A stretch of 64,000 nucleotides of DNA from Streptomyces sp. SCL15-4 (GCF_033366695.1 NZ_JAOBTQ010000001.1:6696001-6760000), one strand, 5' to 3'. Shown: positions 12,678 through 24,518, numbered from the stretch's first letter. Notes: generated by a model from the sequence alone, not told the origin. Translations and numbers: made by a program.

Positions 12678-13121
12678 TCAGGTGCCGGCCCGGTCCAGGG
12701 CCGACTGCAAGGACCGGCGGTAGCCGGTGCTGGTGTAGGTGGCGCCGGACACGGCGTCGATGTCCGCACTCCCCGCCGCCACCGCCTCCCGGTTCAGCCG
12801 CGGGACGGCCAGTCGCGTCCTGCGGTCGCTGAGGCCGCCCGAGGGCGCCTGGACCGCCTCCGCCCGGGTGATCCTGCCGCCGGCGACCGTGATCCGCACC
12901 CGCACCGGCCCGTACGGCGTCCGCACCGCCTCCCCGGTGACCGTGCGCGCCCCGGCCGGCCCCGGCGCCCCGGCCGCCGGACGGCGCGCGTCCGCGCCCG
13001 CCGCCGGGGCCGGATCCGACGCCGGATCCGAGGCCGGTTTCAGCGACAGCAGCAGGACGACACCGGACACGGTCGCGGCGGTGGCCAGCACGGTCCGCCG
13101 GACGGGATGGCTCTTCCTCAT
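12678..13121 (-). CDS. FMN-binding domain protein (covalent flavin carrier candidate)
   Basis: 147-aa exported or membrane-anchored protein: an N-terminal hydrophobic segment ([18 protein letters not shown]) with basic start, a Pro/Ala-rich linker, then an FMN-binding domain like that of NqrC/RnfG/NosR. The motif [13 protein letters not shown] holds the S-G-A-T threonine that is covalently flavinylated by ApbE in this family. It is encoded 17 bases downstream of the ferric-reductase-like gene in the same direction, so the pair probably forms one extracytoplasmic electron-transfer unit: the reductase passes electrons through haem to this flavin domain (inference). No apbE is visible in the window. 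Confidence 0.8.
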   Translation of the reverse strand: MRKSHPVRRTVLATAATVSGVVLLLSLKPASDPASDPAPAAGADARRPAAGAPGPAGARTVTGEAVRTPYGPVRVRITVAGGRITRAEAVQAPSGGLSDRRTRLAVPRLNREAVAAGSADIDAVSGATYTSTGYRRSLQSALDRAGT

Positions 13122-13138
13122 CGTTCTCCCGGCTCCGC

Positions 13139-14521
13139 TCACATCTCGAACGACTCGTGGTGGATACGGCGGGCCGGCACTCCGGCCCCGCGCAGCGCCT
13201 CGTACACCGACCGCGCGAACCCGGGCGGCCCGCACAGGAAGACGTCGTGCCGGTCGAGGTCCGGGATCTTCCGCCGGAGGGTCTCCGCGGAGATGTCCGG
13301 ACGCGCGCCGTCGGGGCCGTTCACCGCGTACATCAGCCGGGCGCGCCGCTGCTCGGCGATCGCCGCCAGCTCGTCCCACAGTGCCAGGTCCCGGGTCGAG
13401 CCCGCCCGGTACAGCAGGGTGAGGTCCCCGGCGGCCCCCGGCAGCGTCTCGAACAGGGCGCGCATCGGCGTGATCCCCACCCCGCCCGCCACCAGCAGCA
13501 CCTTGCCCCGGCTGCGGCGCCGCGCGGTCAGCGCGCCGTACGGACCCTCCGCCCACACCCGGGTGCCGGGCGTCAGCTCCCGCAGCCGGGCGCTGTGGTC
13601 ACCGGCCGCCTTGACCGTGATCCGCAGCGTGTCCGGGCGCGGCGCGGCCGACAGGGAGTACGGGTGCGAGCTGAAGCGCAGCCCCGGGGCGAGGAAGCGC
13701 CAGCGGAAGAACTGGCCCGCCTCCGCGCCCATCCGGTGCAGCCTGCGCCCGCCGATCAGCACCGACACGATGCCGGGCGCCTCCTCGACGACCTCCGTCA
13801 CGCGCAGCCGGTGCCTGAGGTTCAGCCGGACCGGGGTCAGGACGCGGTACCAGAGCACCAGCGCGCTGACCGCGCCGTACAGGCCGTACCAGAAGGTGCC
13901 GGCGGCGGGCTCCACCGCGAAGTCGTTGCCGGTGGCGATCTGGTGCCAGAACGTCAGGAACACCGCCGCGTAGGTCAGCAGGTGGACGTGGTACCAGGTG
14001 TCGTACCGCAGCCGGCGGCGGACCGGGCCGGCCGAGACCAGTCCGATGACCGCCAGCAGACCGGTGCCGAGGGCCGCCTTGCCGAGGTCCGGCAGCCGGC
14101 CGACGGACTCCGCGGTCTGTGCCGGAACGCCGCCGAGCGACCTGCCGGCCTGGCGCGCGTACGCCCACATGGTGAGGAAGACGTGCGCCGCGACCAGGCA
14201 CAGCGTGTACCGGCCGGTCATGGCGTGCCAGCGGGTCACCCGGTCGGAGCCGACCCGCCGCTCCAGCGCCGGCACCCGCGCCGTCTGGAGCACGACCAGC
14301 GCCATCAGATAGCCGGCCAGCAGACCGGTGATCCGGCCCGCGCCCAGGATCCGGCCGGTGTCGTCGGCGACGGCGGGCGTGGTGTGCCACCACAGCCACA
14401 GCACGGCCGCCGCGCCCGCCCAGACGGCGAGCAGCAGCAGGACGGCCGGGGAGCGGCGCGGGCGGATGCGGCGCGTCGTCTGACGGCGGGCGGCGCGTCC
14501 GCCCGCGAGCGTGGTGGTCAC
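13139..14521 (-). CDS. Ferric-reductase-like transmembrane flavocytochrome
   Basis: 460-aa protein with an N-terminal six-helix ferric-reductase transmembrane domain and a C-terminal ferredoxin-reductase module. Candidate haem-ligand histidines occur in [16 protein letters not shown] and [18 protein letters not shown]. The FAD-binding motif is [12 protein letters not shown] (canonical RXYS/T), the NAD(P) loop is [14 protein letters not shown], and the C-terminal [11 protein letters not shown] is the nucleotide-binding CGP motif. GTG at 14521 preceded by GGAGG is chosen over an upstream ATG at 14554. It likely moves electrons from cytosolic NAD(P)H across the membrane to the FMN-binding partner encoded next to it. 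The terminal acceptor (iron, cell-wall or other) is unknown. Confidence 0.85.
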   Translation of the reverse strand: MTTTLAGGRAARRQTTRRIRPRRSPAVLLLLAVWAGAAAVLWLWWHTTPAVADDTGRILGAGRITGLLAGYLMALVVLQTARVPALERRVGSDRVTRWHAMTGRYTLCLVAAHVFLTMWAYARQAGRSLGGVPAQTAESVGRLPDLGKAALGTGLLAVIGLVSAGPVRRRLRYDTWYHVHLLTYAAVFLTFWHQIATGNDFAVEPAAGTFWYGLYGAVSALVLWYRVLTPVRLNLRHRLRVTEVVEEAPGIVSVLIGGRRLHRMGAEAGQFFRWRFLAPGLRFSSHPYSLSAAPRPDTLRITVKAAGDHSARLRELTPGTRVWAEGPYGALTARRRSRGKVLLVAGGVGITPMRALFETLPGAAGDLTLLYRAGSTRDLALWDELAAIAEQRRARLMYAVNGPDGARPDISAETLRRKIPDLDRHDVFLCGPPGFARSVYEALRGAGVPARRIHHESFEM

Positions 14522-14605
14522 GGTTCCTCCGTGGGGACTCGGCCCTTGGCCCACGGATACGTGCCGGGCGCGCGCGGTGTTCAGCTCCGCGCGGGCGCGG
14601 ATGCC

Positions 14606-15310
14606 TCAGTAGCGGGTGACGGCGGTGGCCCCGGCCTCGGTCCCCACCGCGATGTGCGGCCGGCGGTCCGGCACCGCCCAGCGCAGGATCCGCTCCATCG
14701 CGTCCCTCGGCACCGACACACAACCGGACGTCGCTCCCTGCCCGTTGACGTGCAGGAAGATGCCGGCGCCGCGACCGCGCACGGGCCGCTCGTAGTTGAA
14801 GCCGATGACCAGGACGTAGGCGTACTGCTCCCGGTAGTCGGCCAGGTGCTCGGACTCGGCGGCGCGGCAGTCGGCGGGCAGCGGGTCGACCCAGCGGTTG
14901 TAGGAGCGGGAGTCGTTGTCCTGGCACCACCAGGAACCGTCCGTGACCGCCCGGTACTCCACGCTCGTCCCGGCCGGCGCCCGCTCGGTGCCGAAGCCGA
15001 AGGGGAGGTCGTACAGGCCGGTCGGTGTCGTCCCGGTGCCCTGGACGCGGGCGGTGCCCTCCACCAGTCCTCCGGCGCCGAAGCGGGCCGGCGCGGAGCC
15101 GGCCGGAACCCACTGCCCGTCCCGCAGGTCCCACCAGGTGAGCGTGCCCTCGGTGGCGCCGGTGTCCGGGGCCTGCGCGACGATCAGCTGGCTGCCGCCG
15201 CCGGTGTCCGCCATCCCGGCCGGCAGCGGTGCCGGGTCCCGGCCGGAGGCGGCGCCGGGCAGGGCGAGGCAGGAGACGCAGACGAGGGCGAGGACCGCGG
15301 CGGGGCGCAT
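14606..15310 (-). CDS. Secreted L,D-transpeptidase (YkuD) family protein
   Basis: 234-aa exported protein: signal peptide of about 22 residues ([18 protein letters not shown]) and a YkuD catalytic domain. The active-site motif is [15 protein letters not shown], with His187 and Cys197, the expected H-X(n)-S-G-C arrangement. [13 protein letters not shown] matches the strand and loop that begin the fold. Such enzymes make 3-3 cross-links in peptidoglycan or attach proteins to it, though this subfamily (short, no LysM or Ig domain) has also been annotated simply as conserved secreted protein. It lies 84 bases downstream of the flavocytochrome start, with 3 bases to the PNPOx gene behind it. Confidence 0.8.
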   Translation of the reverse strand: MRPAAVLALVCVSCLALPGAASGRDPAPLPAGMADTGGGSQLIVAQAPDTGATEGTLTWWDLRDGQWVPAGSAPARFGAGGLVEGTARVQGTGTTPTGLYDLPFGFGTERAPAGTSVEYRAVTDGSWWCQDNDSRSYNRWVDPLPADCRAAESEHLADYREQYAYVLVIGFNYERPVRGRGAGIFLHVNGQGATSGCVSVPRDAMERILRWAVPDRRPHIAVGTEAGATAVTRY

Positions 15311-15313
15311 GGC

Positions 15314-15901
15314 TCAGACGCTAGAGGGAGGCAGCGGCAACGGCAGCCCGGGCAGTCCGTCCAGGCTGGTCGCGATGTGCTCCTTCTTGGTGAAGTAGGC
15401 GTCCAGCGAGGCGTCGTCCTCGCGGGCGAAGCGCCGGGCGTGCAGATCGCGGTCCGCCTCGTAGGCCATGAAGGGGACGGCGTACCCGCAGGTGTCGCGG
15501 ACCAGGCCGGCGTGCACCACGATGATCGCGCGCAGCCCGTGCCGCGTGGGGTCGATGTCCGGGAAGCGGGCGAGGAGGTCCGCGAAGCGCGGGTCGTCAC
15601 GGAAGACGGGTTCGCCCCGGCCGTGTACGCGCACGATGTCGGGCGGGCCCTGGAAGGCGCACCACATCAGTGTGATCCGCCCGTTCTCCCGCAGATGGGC
15701 GATGGTCTCGGCGTTGGACCCGGCGAAGTCCAGGTAGGCCACGGTGTGTTCGTCCAGCACCACGAGGGAGCCCTTGAGGCCCTTGGGGGAGAGGTTGACC
15801 GTGCCGTCGCCGGAGAGCGGGGCGGTCGCGGTGAAGAAGAGGGGCTGGTCCTCGATGAAGGCGCGCAGCCTGCCGTCTATGCGCTCGTACGTCTTTCCCA
15901 T
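15314..15901 (-). CDS. Pyridoxamine 5'-phosphate oxidase family flavoprotein
   Basis: 195-aa split-beta-barrel FMN/F420-type protein. Recognisable family features are [42 protein letters not shown] (split as two adjacent strands) and [15 protein letters not shown]. No membrane or signal segment. True PdxH function is unlikely because the family is broad and includes general stress and unknown proteins; substrate unknown. It is the first gene of a four-gene minus-strand block (this gene, YkuD protein, flavocytochrome, FMN-binding protein) and diverges from argG across a 126-bp regulatory region. Confidence 0.7.
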   Translation of the reverse strand: MGKTYERIDGRLRAFIEDQPLFFTATAPLSGDGTVNLSPKGLKGSLVVLDEHTVAYLDFAGSNAETIAHLRENGRITLMWCAFQGPPDIVRVHGRGEPVFRDDPRFADLLARFPDIDPTRHGLRAIIVVHAGLVRDTCGYAVPFMAYEADRDLHARRFAREDDASLDAYFTKKEHIATSLDGLPGLPLPLPPSSV

Positions 15902-15962
15902 GTCCGGCGATTATCGACGAATTTTCTTCGCCTGTCTAAGTACTTCTCACTCTCAAGGCTGA

Positions 15963-15997
15963 TTGACGAATCATGCGGAGCACTGCATACTCATGCA
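15963..15997 (+). promoter_or_regulatory. argG promoter with perfect ARG box
   Basis: TTGACG (15963-15968), 17-nt spacer and CATACT (15986-15991) form a vegetative promoter. TGCAT (15984-15988), four bases, then ATGCA (15993-15997) is a perfect ArgR half-site palindrome covering the -10. A nearby ATGCA-like half site follows (AATGCA near 16006-16011). Repression of argG by arginine-bound ArgR is expected. Confidence 0.7.
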
Positions 15998-16027
15998 TGT
16001 CAGCGAATGCACTGTGAGGAGAAACCC

Positions 16028-18755
<2,728 letters not shown>

Positions 18756-18798
18756 GGGAGTGCCCGGCCAGGGGTGCGGGCCGTGCGGACGTGCGGCT

Positions 18799-18830
18799 GC
18801 CGCCGCGCGGGCGCGACGAGCCGCGGCGGC
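18799..18830 (+). terminator. Hairpin after argH
   Basis: GCCGCCGCG (18799-18807) is the exact complement of CGCGGCGGC (18822-18830) with a 14-nt loop, 43 bases after the argH stop. The surrounding 18760-18890 is extremely GC-rich with the duplicated string GCACCCGCCGGCG and holds no plausible gene. Confidence 0.45.
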
Positions 18831-18971
18831 GCCCGCACCCGCCGGCGCACGGCAAGCCGCGGCGCACCCGCACCCGCCGGCGGCTCTAGCCCCGAGCCGT
18901 ACCGCGAACGCGGAGGTCATCACGGGTTACGTTGGTCGCGAGCCCATCGGAGCCGACCGAACGGACCCGCG

Positions 18972-19943
18972 ATGCCCTTCGCCCGACTGGCCACAGCGAC
19001 CACCCCCACCTGCCACATCGGCCTCGGCCTCGCCGCGGTGGGCCGCCCCGGCTACATCAACCTCGGCCGCGACGAGGACCTGGGCGAGAACCGCAGCGTC
19101 GAAGCACTGCGCACCCGGACCCACGACCTCCTCGACGCCGCCTACGCCCAAGGCGTCCGCTACTTCGACGCCGCCCGCTCCTACGGCCGCTCCGAGGAGT
19201 TCCTCGCGGACTGGCTGCACGCGAACCCCGGCGTCGACGACGTGGTCGTCGGCAGCAAATGGGGCTACACCTACACCGCCGGCTGGTCGGCGGACGCCGG
19301 GACGCACGAGGTCAAGGACCACAGCCTCGCCGCCTACGACCGGCAGCGCGCCGAGACCGACGCCCTGCTCGGCGACCGGCTCGACCTCTACCAGATCCAC
19401 TCGGTGACCCCGGACAGCCCGGCCCTGACCGACAAGGACCTGCACGCCAGGCTGGCGGAGGCCGCCGCACGGGGCCTGACCGTCGGCTTCTCCACCAGCG
19501 GCCCCGCCCAGGCCGATGCCATCCGCGCGGCCCTCGCCGTCACGGTCGGCGGCGAGCCGCTCTTCCGTACCGTCCAGTCGACGTACAACCTCCTGGAGAC
19601 CTCGGCCGGCCCCGCTCTCGCCGAGGCGCACGAGGCCGGGCTCACCGTGATCGTCAAGGAGGGCCTGGCGAACGGACGGCTGGCCGCACCGCACGCCCCG
19701 GACGCGCTCCGGGCCGTGGCCGCCGCCACCGGACTCGGCTGCGACGCGGTCGCCCTCGCCTGGATCCTGCGCCGGCCCTGGGCGGGCGTGGTCCTCTCCG
19801 GTGCCGCGACCGTCCCGCAGCTCCTGTCCAACCTGCACGCCCCCGCCGTCGACCTCGACGAGGACCGGATGGCGTCTCTCGCCACGCTGCGGGAGGACCC
19901 GGGCGCCTACTGGGAGCGGCGCCGGCAGCTGCCCTGGCACTGA
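18972..19943 (+). CDS. Aldo/keto reductase family oxidoreductase
   Basis: 323-aa NAD(P)H-dependent oxidoreductase with an (alpha/beta)8 barrel. The catalytic tetrad is visible: Asp and Tyr in YFDAARSYG, Lys in VGSKWGYT, His in LYQIHSV. Nicotinamide cofactor loops STSGPAQAD and EGLANGRL follow. The start at ATG 18972 gives the usual short N-terminus before GLGLAAVGRPGYINLG. Substrate unknown. It stands alone between argH and the TetR/MFS pair; the TetR operator region lies just after its stop. Confidence 0.85.
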   Translation: MPFARLATATTPTCHIGLGLAAVGRPGYINLGRDEDLGENRSVEALRTRTHDLLDAAYAQGVRYFDAARSYGRSEEFLADWLHANPGVDDVVVGSKWGYTYTAGWSADAGTHEVKDHSLAAYDRQRAETDALLGDRLDLYQIHSVTPDSPALTDKDLHARLAEAAARGLTVGFSTSGPAQADAIRAALAVTVGGEPLFRTVQSTYNLLETSAGPALAEAHEAGLTVIVKEGLANGRLAAPHAPDALRAVAAATGLGCDAVALAWILRRPWAGVVLSGAATVPQLLSNLHAPAVDLDEDRMASLATLREDPGAYWERRRQLPWH

Positions 19944-19988
19944 CGCGCACCCTGGACGACCTGCGGAAACGAGTCACGCATGCCCGCG

Positions 19989-20008
19989 ATGAGACATCAG
20001 TGTCTCAT
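19989..20008. promoter_or_regulatory. Probable TetR operator (perfect inverted repeat)
   Basis: ATGAGACA (19989-19996), TCAG, TGTCTCAT (20001-20008) is a perfect 8-bp inverted repeat; a further TGTCTCAT half-site overlaps the start codon (20021-20028). Between them TACTCT (20015-20020) ends 6 nt before the ATG, fitting a leaderless promoter under autorepression. Palindrome size and position suit a TetR-family dimer. Confidence 0.7.
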
Positions 20009-20026
20009 TTGGGCTACTCTTGTCTC

Positions 20027-20578
20027 ATGGCCCTCGACCGTGACCAGGTGCTGCGCAGCGCGGCCGCCCTGCTGACCCGCAGATCCACCGCGACCATGGA
20101 CGAGGTCGCCAAGGCCGCCGGGATCAGCCGGGCCACGCTGCACCGCCACTTCGCCGGCCGCGACGCGCTCGTGCGGGCGCTGGAACAGCTCGGCATCGCG
20201 GAGTGCGCGGGCGCGCTGGACCGGGCCCGGCTCGAGGAAGGGCCCGCGGCCGAGGCCGTGCGCCGGCTGGTCCGCGAGATCCAGCCGGCCGCCGGACTGC
20301 TCTCGTTCCTCTACGGCGAAAACCAGCTGTGGGAGGGCGAGGGGCTGAACGAGGGCTGGCAGCGCCTGGACGCCCGGATCGGCGCCCTGTTCCAGCGCGG
20401 TCAGCGCGCCGGCGAATTCCGTATCGATCTCAGCCCGGTCTGGCTCACCGAGGCGCTCTACGGGCTCATCGCCTCGTGCGCCTGGGCCACCCTGGACGGC
20501 CGGGTGGCCTCCCGGGACTTCCCGACCGTGATCGCCGAGCTGCTGCTCGGCGGCGCTCTGCGAAGAGAGGAACCATGA
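20027..20578 (+). CDS. TetR-family transcriptional regulator
   Basis: 183-aa repressor with an N-terminal TetR helix-turn-helix (TMDEVAKAAGISRATLHRHF, residues about 25-44) and a variable ligand-binding C-terminal domain. Start ATG 20027 has no ribosome-binding site but lies 6 nt after a TACTCT -10, so the mRNA is likely leaderless. A perfect palindrome overlaps the promoter. The stop overlaps the MFS ATG (ATGA), giving a two-gene autoregulated efflux operon. Inducer unknown; efflux substrates such as cationic drugs are typical of neighbours of this kind. Confidence 0.9.
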   Translation: MALDRDQVLRSAAALLTRRSTATMDEVAKAAGISRATLHRHFAGRDALVRALEQLGIAECAGALDRARLEEGPAAEAVRRLVREIQPAAGLLSFLYGENQLWEGEGLNEGWQRLDARIGALFQRGQRAGEFRIDLSPVWLTEALYGLIASCAWATLDGRVASRDFPTVIAELLLGGALRREEP

Positions 20579-22101
20579 CCAGCACCCTGCGGCCGGCCCC
20601 GACGACCGAGGCGGTGAAGCGCCCGGGCCGCTGGCTGGCGCTGTCCGTCCTGGTCCTGGCCGTGCTGCTGGTGGCCGTCGACGCCACCGTCCTCGGCCTG
20701 GCGACCCCGTACATCAGCGAAGACCTCGACCCCTCCGGCACCCAGCTGCTGTGGATCGGCGACGTCTACTCCTTCGTCATCGCCGGTCTGCTGGTCTCCA
20801 TGGGCAACCTCGGCGACCGCATCGGCCGCAAGCGGATCCTGCTCGTCGGCGCCACCGCGTTCGGCGCGCTGTCCGTGCTCAACGCCTACGCCACCACGCC
20901 CGAGCTGATGATCCTCGCCCGGGCGCTGCTCGGCGTCGCGGGCGCGACCCTGATGCCCGCCACCCTGGCGTTGATCCGCAACATCTTCCACGACCCGCGC
21001 GAGCGCAGCCTGGCCGTCGGCATCTGGGGCGCCGCCGCCTCCGCCGGCATGGCCGTCGGCCCGATCGCCGGCGGATTCCTCCTGGAACACTTCTGGTGGG
21101 GCTCGGTCTTCCTGATCAACCTGCCGGTGATGGCCGTCCTGGTGCTGGTCGGCGTCCGCACCCTGCCCGAGTCCCGCAACCCGCATCCGGGCCCGTGGGA
21201 CCTGGCCGGCGTGCTGCTGTCGCTGGTCGGCGTCATCGCCCTCGTCTACGCGGTCAAGGAGGCGGCGGCGCACGGCTTCTCCTGGCCGGTCCTCGGCTCC
21301 GGCCTGCTGGGCGCGGCGGCGCTGTACGGCTTCGTGCGCCGCCAGCTGACCATGCCGGTGCCGCTGCTGGACATGCGGCTGTTCAGGCGCCGCGGCTTCA
21401 GCGGGGCCGTGCTCGCCGACCTGCTGACCGTCCTCGGCCTGTCCGGACTGGTGTTCTTCCTCTCCCAGTTCCTGCAACTCGTCCAGGACCGCCGCCCGTT
21501 CGAGGCGGGCCTCGCCGAACTGCCCGCCGCGGTGGGCGCGGTGGCGGCCGGTCTGGTCGCGGGCCGGGCCGCCCGGCGCTTCTCGGTCCGCGCGGTGGTC
21601 GCGGGCGGCCTGGCGGCGGTCGGCATCGCCCTGGCGGTCCTGACCACGATCGGCCGGTCCACCGGCTACCCCGTCCTCGGCGCGACCCTGCTGGTGGTCG
21701 GCGCCGGCGCGGGCCTCTCCTTCACCGTGACCGCCGACGTCATCCTCTCCAGCGTCCCGAAGGACCAGGCGGGCGCGGCCTCGGCGGTCTCCGAGACGGC
21801 GTACGAACTCGGCGCGGCCCTCGGCATCGCGCTGCTGGGCTCCGTCGTGACCGGCGTCTACCGCGACTTCACGGGCCCGGCCGGCACCCCGGCCGGGGCC
21901 CACGAGTCGCTCGGCGCGGCGACGGAGACCGCCGCGCACCTGCCCCCGCACCAGGCCCGGGCACTGCTCGACGCGGCCCGCGAGTCCTTCGTCCACGGTC
22001 TCCACCTGGCCTCGGCGGTGGGCGCGGTGGTCCTGCTGACGGCGGCGGCGGCGGCGTGGTTCCTGCTGAGGAACCAGGAACTGGAGAGCGCCGGGAGCTG
22101 A
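20575..22101 (+). CDS. DHA2-family MFS drug-efflux transporter
   Basis: 508-aa proton-coupled exporter with about 14 predicted transmembrane helices, like QacA/SmvA/EmrB. Motif A is GNLGDRIGRKRILL (after TM2) and motif C-like glycines occur in GAAASAGMAVGPIAGGFLL; an acidic start of TM1 (LLVAVDATVLGLATPYI) contains the Asp seen in DHA2 family proteins. ATG 20575 overlaps the TetR stop. The encoded pump presumably exports the ligand sensed by the TetR protein. It converges on the multicopper oxidase with 13 bases between. Confidence 0.92.
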   Translation: MTSTLRPAPTTEAVKRPGRWLALSVLVLAVLLVAVDATVLGLATPYISEDLDPSGTQLLWIGDVYSFVIAGLLVSMGNLGDRIGRKRILLVGATAFGALSVLNAYATTPELMILARALLGVAGATLMPATLALIRNIFHDPRERSLAVGIWGAAASAGMAVGPIAGGFLLEHFWWGSVFLINLPVMAVLVLVGVRTLPESRNPHPGPWDLAGVLLSLVGVIALVYAVKEAAAHGFSWPVLGSGLLGAAALYGFVRRQLTMPVPLLDMRLFRRRGFSGAVLADLLTVLGLSGLVFFLSQFLQLVQDRRPFEAGLAELPAAVGAVAAGLVAGRAARRFSVRAVVAGGLAAVGIALAVLTTIGRSTGYPVLGATLLVVGAGAGLSFTVTADVILSSVPKDQAGAASAVSETAYELGAALGIALLGSVVTGVYRDFTGPAGTPAGAHESLGAATETAAHLPPHQARALLDAARESFVHGLHLASAVGAVVLLTAAAAAWFLLRNQELESAGS

Positions 22102-22114
22102 TCGGGCCCTCGGG

Positions 22115-23722
22115 TCACTTCTTGTAACCGAGCACCGTCATCATCCCGCTCTCCGAGTGGTACTGGTTGTGGCAGTGCAGCATCCACAGCCCCGGGTTGT
22201 CGGCGTCGAAGTCGAGCACCAGCTTCCGGTGCGGCAGCACCAGCGCGGTGTCCTTGCGGGCGCCGGAGGAGTCCAGCCCGGTCACCGCGAAGGTGTGCCC
22301 GTGCAGATGCATGGGGTGCCACATGTCGGTGGCGTTGACGAGGGTCAGCCGTACCCGCTCGCCGGCGCGGACCGGATGGCGCTGCTGCGGGGTGTAGGTC
22401 CGGTGGTCGAACCCCCAGTCGAACTTCGCCATCGTCCCGGTGATCCGGATGCGCACCTCGCGGTCGGGGACCCGGTCGTCCAGGGTCACGGACTCATGGG
22501 GCAGCAGGCGGCGCGCGGGCACGGTGTTGCCGTCGAGCTCGCGGGGGTGGACGTCTCCCGGCGGCAGGGACTTGCGCGTCTTGCCGGTGTGCAGCACGGC
22601 GAGGCCCCTGCCCTTCTTGCCCTCGGGGAGCGCGACCAGCGGGAACATGCCGTCCCGGGCGGTGATCAGCACGTCGTACCGCTCCGCCATGCCGACGAGG
22701 AGGGAGTCGGTCTCCTTGTGCCGCACCGGGTAGCCGTCGGTGTGCGTGATGGTCATCTTGTGGTCGCCCAGCGCCACCCGGAAGGCGGTCTCGGAGCCGG
22801 CGTTGACGATGCGCAGCCGCACCCGCTCGCCGGGCCGGCAGCGGAACACCGACGGGCTGGCGGGCAGCCGGCCGTTGACGAGGTAGTGCGGGTAGGCGAC
22901 GCTGCCGCCCTCTCCGTGGAGCATGCGGCTGTAGGACTTGTGCAGCACCCGGTCGGGGCCGGTGGACTTCCCGGACGGCGCCGGGTGAGCCTTCGTCGGG
23001 TGGCCGGGGCCCCTGGCCATGCCGCCCATGTCCATGGCGCCGCCGGGCTTGAGCTGTTCCAGGACGTTGTCGGGCGTGGAGCCCTCCACGCCGTCCAGCC
23101 AGTCGTCCAGGACCACCACCCACTCCTTGTCGTAGGAGAGGGGTTCCCTGGGGTCCTCGACCACGAGCGGCGCGTACAGGGCCCGGTCGGGCTGCATCCC
23201 GACATGGGAGTGCAGCAGATAGGTGCCCGGGTGCTCGACGGCGAAGCGGTAGCGGAAGTCGGCGCCGGAGTGGATGGCCCGCTGGGTGAGGTCGGGGACG
23301 CCGTCCATGTCGCAGCGCAGCCGCACCCCGTGGGAGTGCAGGGTGGTCGTCGCGGGGAGCCGGTTCGCCAGCGTCAGATCGAGCACGTCGCCGGCGGTGA
23401 CCCGCACCAGCGGGCCCGGCACCTCCTCGTTGTACGCCCAGGTCCGGACGGAGCGTCCGCCGATGTCCAGCTCGGACTCCGCCGCGGTGAACCGGAAGAC
23501 GCGCTCACGGCCGGCTCCGCGTCTGCGCTCGGCGGCCAGGACCTCCGGGTCCGAGGGGTTGACGTATCCTCTGGGCCCGGCCGGGACGAACCTCTCACCG
23601 CCGCCGGGGTTCAGGGGGCCGGAGCCGGACCGCGGTCCGGAGCTGGTGCAGGCTGCCAGGAATCCCGCGCCCGCGGCGGCGAGGGGAGTGCGGAGCAGGG
23701 TACGCCGAGAAGGTGTGGACAT
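22115..23722 (-). CDS. Tat-exported multicopper oxidase lipoprotein
   Basis: 535-aa three-domain laccase-like oxidase. N-terminus has a twin-arginine (SRRTLLR) followed by a hydrophobic stretch and lipobox LAAC (Cys25), so it is likely folded with copper in the cytosol, exported by Tat and lipid-anchored. Copper ligands: TTLHSHGVRL, TYLLHSHVG, HPMHLHGHTF and MLHCHNQYHSESGM, the last giving the type-1 site with an axial Met. An internal Met/His-rich linker (GGAMDMGGMARGPGH) may bind Cu(I). The ATG at 23722 is preferred because it gives a standard Tat signal; an in-frame ATG at 23737 would add five residues. Neither has an evident ribosome-binding site. An inverted repeat overlaps both starts. 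Confidence 0.88.
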   Translation of the reverse strand: MSTPSRRTLLRTPLAAAGAGFLAACTSSGPRSGSGPLNPGGGERFVPAGPRGYVNPSDPEVLAAERRRGAGRERVFRFTAAESELDIGGRSVRTWAYNEEVPGPLVRVTAGDVLDLTLANRLPATTTLHSHGVRLRCDMDGVPDLTQRAIHSGADFRYRFAVEHPGTYLLHSHVGMQPDRALYAPLVVEDPREPLSYDKEWVVVLDDWLDGVEGSTPDNVLEQLKPGGAMDMGGMARGPGHPTKAHPAPSGKSTGPDRVLHKSYSRMLHGEGGSVAYPHYLVNGRLPASPSVFRCRPGERVRLRIVNAGSETAFRVALGDHKMTITHTDGYPVRHKETDSLLVGMAERYDVLITARDGMFPLVALPEGKKGRGLAVLHTGKTRKSLPPGDVHPRELDGNTVPARRLLPHESVTLDDRVPDREVRIRITGTMAKFDWGFDHRTYTPQQRHPVRAGERVRLTLVNATDMWHPMHLHGHTFAVTGLDSSGARKDTALVLPHRKLVLDFDADNPGLWMLHCHNQYHSESGMMTVLGYKK

Positions 23723-23739
23723 GTCTGAATAAGACATGT
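23719..23739. promoter_or_regulatory. Inverted repeat at the multicopper oxidase start
   Basis: ACATGTC (23719-23725), 7-nt spacer, GACATGT (23733-23739): perfect 7-bp arms overlapping both candidate start codons of the oxidase. It could be an operator or an RNA hairpin controlling initiation. The repeat partly reflects two Met-Ser codon pairs if translation starts at 23737. Confidence 0.35.
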
Positions 23740-23846
23740 TGGTCGGTCATATAGCCCGGTAATACGGCTGAATGCCCGATGTGTCGGGGGCAGATTCCAC
23801 CGGCAGGCGGAGGGGCGCGGTCGCCGCGCCCGCCGTCCGCGAGGTC

Positions 23847-24518
23847 TCAGGCGGCCTTGGCCTTCGTGGCGTACATGTCCACGTACTCCTGCCCGGACAG
23901 CCGCATCACCTCGGTCATCACCGAGTCCGTCACCGCCCGCAGGACGTACCGGTCGCGGTCCATGCCGTCGTAGCGCGAGAACTCCATGGCCTCGCCGAAC
24001 CGCACGGTGACCCGGCCCGGCCGCGGGAAGCCCTTGCCGCCCGGCTGGAGCTTGTCCGTGCCGATCATGGCGAACGGCACCACCGGCGCGCCGGTCATCA
24101 GCGTCAGCCGCGCGATACCGGTGCGCCCCCGGTACAGCCGGCCGTCGGGGGAACGGGTGCCCTCCGGGTAGATCCCGAAGATCCGGCCCTCCTCCAGGAT
24201 GCGACGACCCGTCATCAGCGCCGCCACACCGCCGTTCGCCCCGTCCCGGTCCACCGGGACCATGCCGACGCCGGTGAAGAACCAGGCCATCAGCCGCCCC
24301 TTGACGCCCTTTCCGGTGACGTACTCGTCCTTGCCGATGAAGTGCACCTGCCGCTTGGTGACCAGCGGCAGCACGACCGAGTCGATGAAGGTGAGGTGAT
24401 TACCGGCCAGAATCACCGGACCGTCGCCCGGAATGTGCTCCGCGCCCTCCACCTGGGGGCGGAACATCAGGCGCATGATCGGTCCGAGCACTGCCTTGAT
24501 GAGCGCGAAGCGGGACAA
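23847..24518 (-). CDS. 1-acyl-sn-glycerol-3-phosphate acyltransferase (PlsC family)
   Basis: 223-aa membrane-associated acyltransferase for phosphatidic acid synthesis or a related acyl transfer. The HX4D catalytic motif is GNHLTFIDSVV, the substrate-phosphate motif is YPEGTRSPDG, and VPVDRDG and VVPFAMIGTDKL are blocks II and IV. A TTG start at 24518 is chosen because GGAGGA stands 4 nt upstream and the protein then begins SRFALIKAVLGPIMRL, the normal N-terminus. An in-frame ATG at 24570 with no ribosome-binding site is an alternative that adds 17 residues. Divergent from the glycerophosphodiester phosphodiesterase gene, another glycerolipid enzyme. Confidence 0.87.
   Translation of the reverse strand: MSRFALIKAVLGPIMRLMFRPQVEGAEHIPGDGPVILAGNHLTFIDSVVLPLVTKRQVHFIGKDEYVTGKGVKGRLMAWFFTGVGMVPVDRDGANGGVAALMTGRRILEEGRIFGIYPEGTRSPDGRLYRGRTGIARLTLMTGAPVVPFAMIGTDKLQPGGKGFPRPGRVTVRFGEAMEFSRYDGMDRDRYVLRAVTDSVMTEVMRLSGQEYVDMYATKAKAA

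Noticed and set aside
13157..16027. Plus-strand frame running into argG that would extend it by about 950 residues
   Set aside because: It is antisense to the minus-strand flavocytochrome, YkuD and PNPOx genes; argG has a normal GTG with a ribosome-binding site at 16028.
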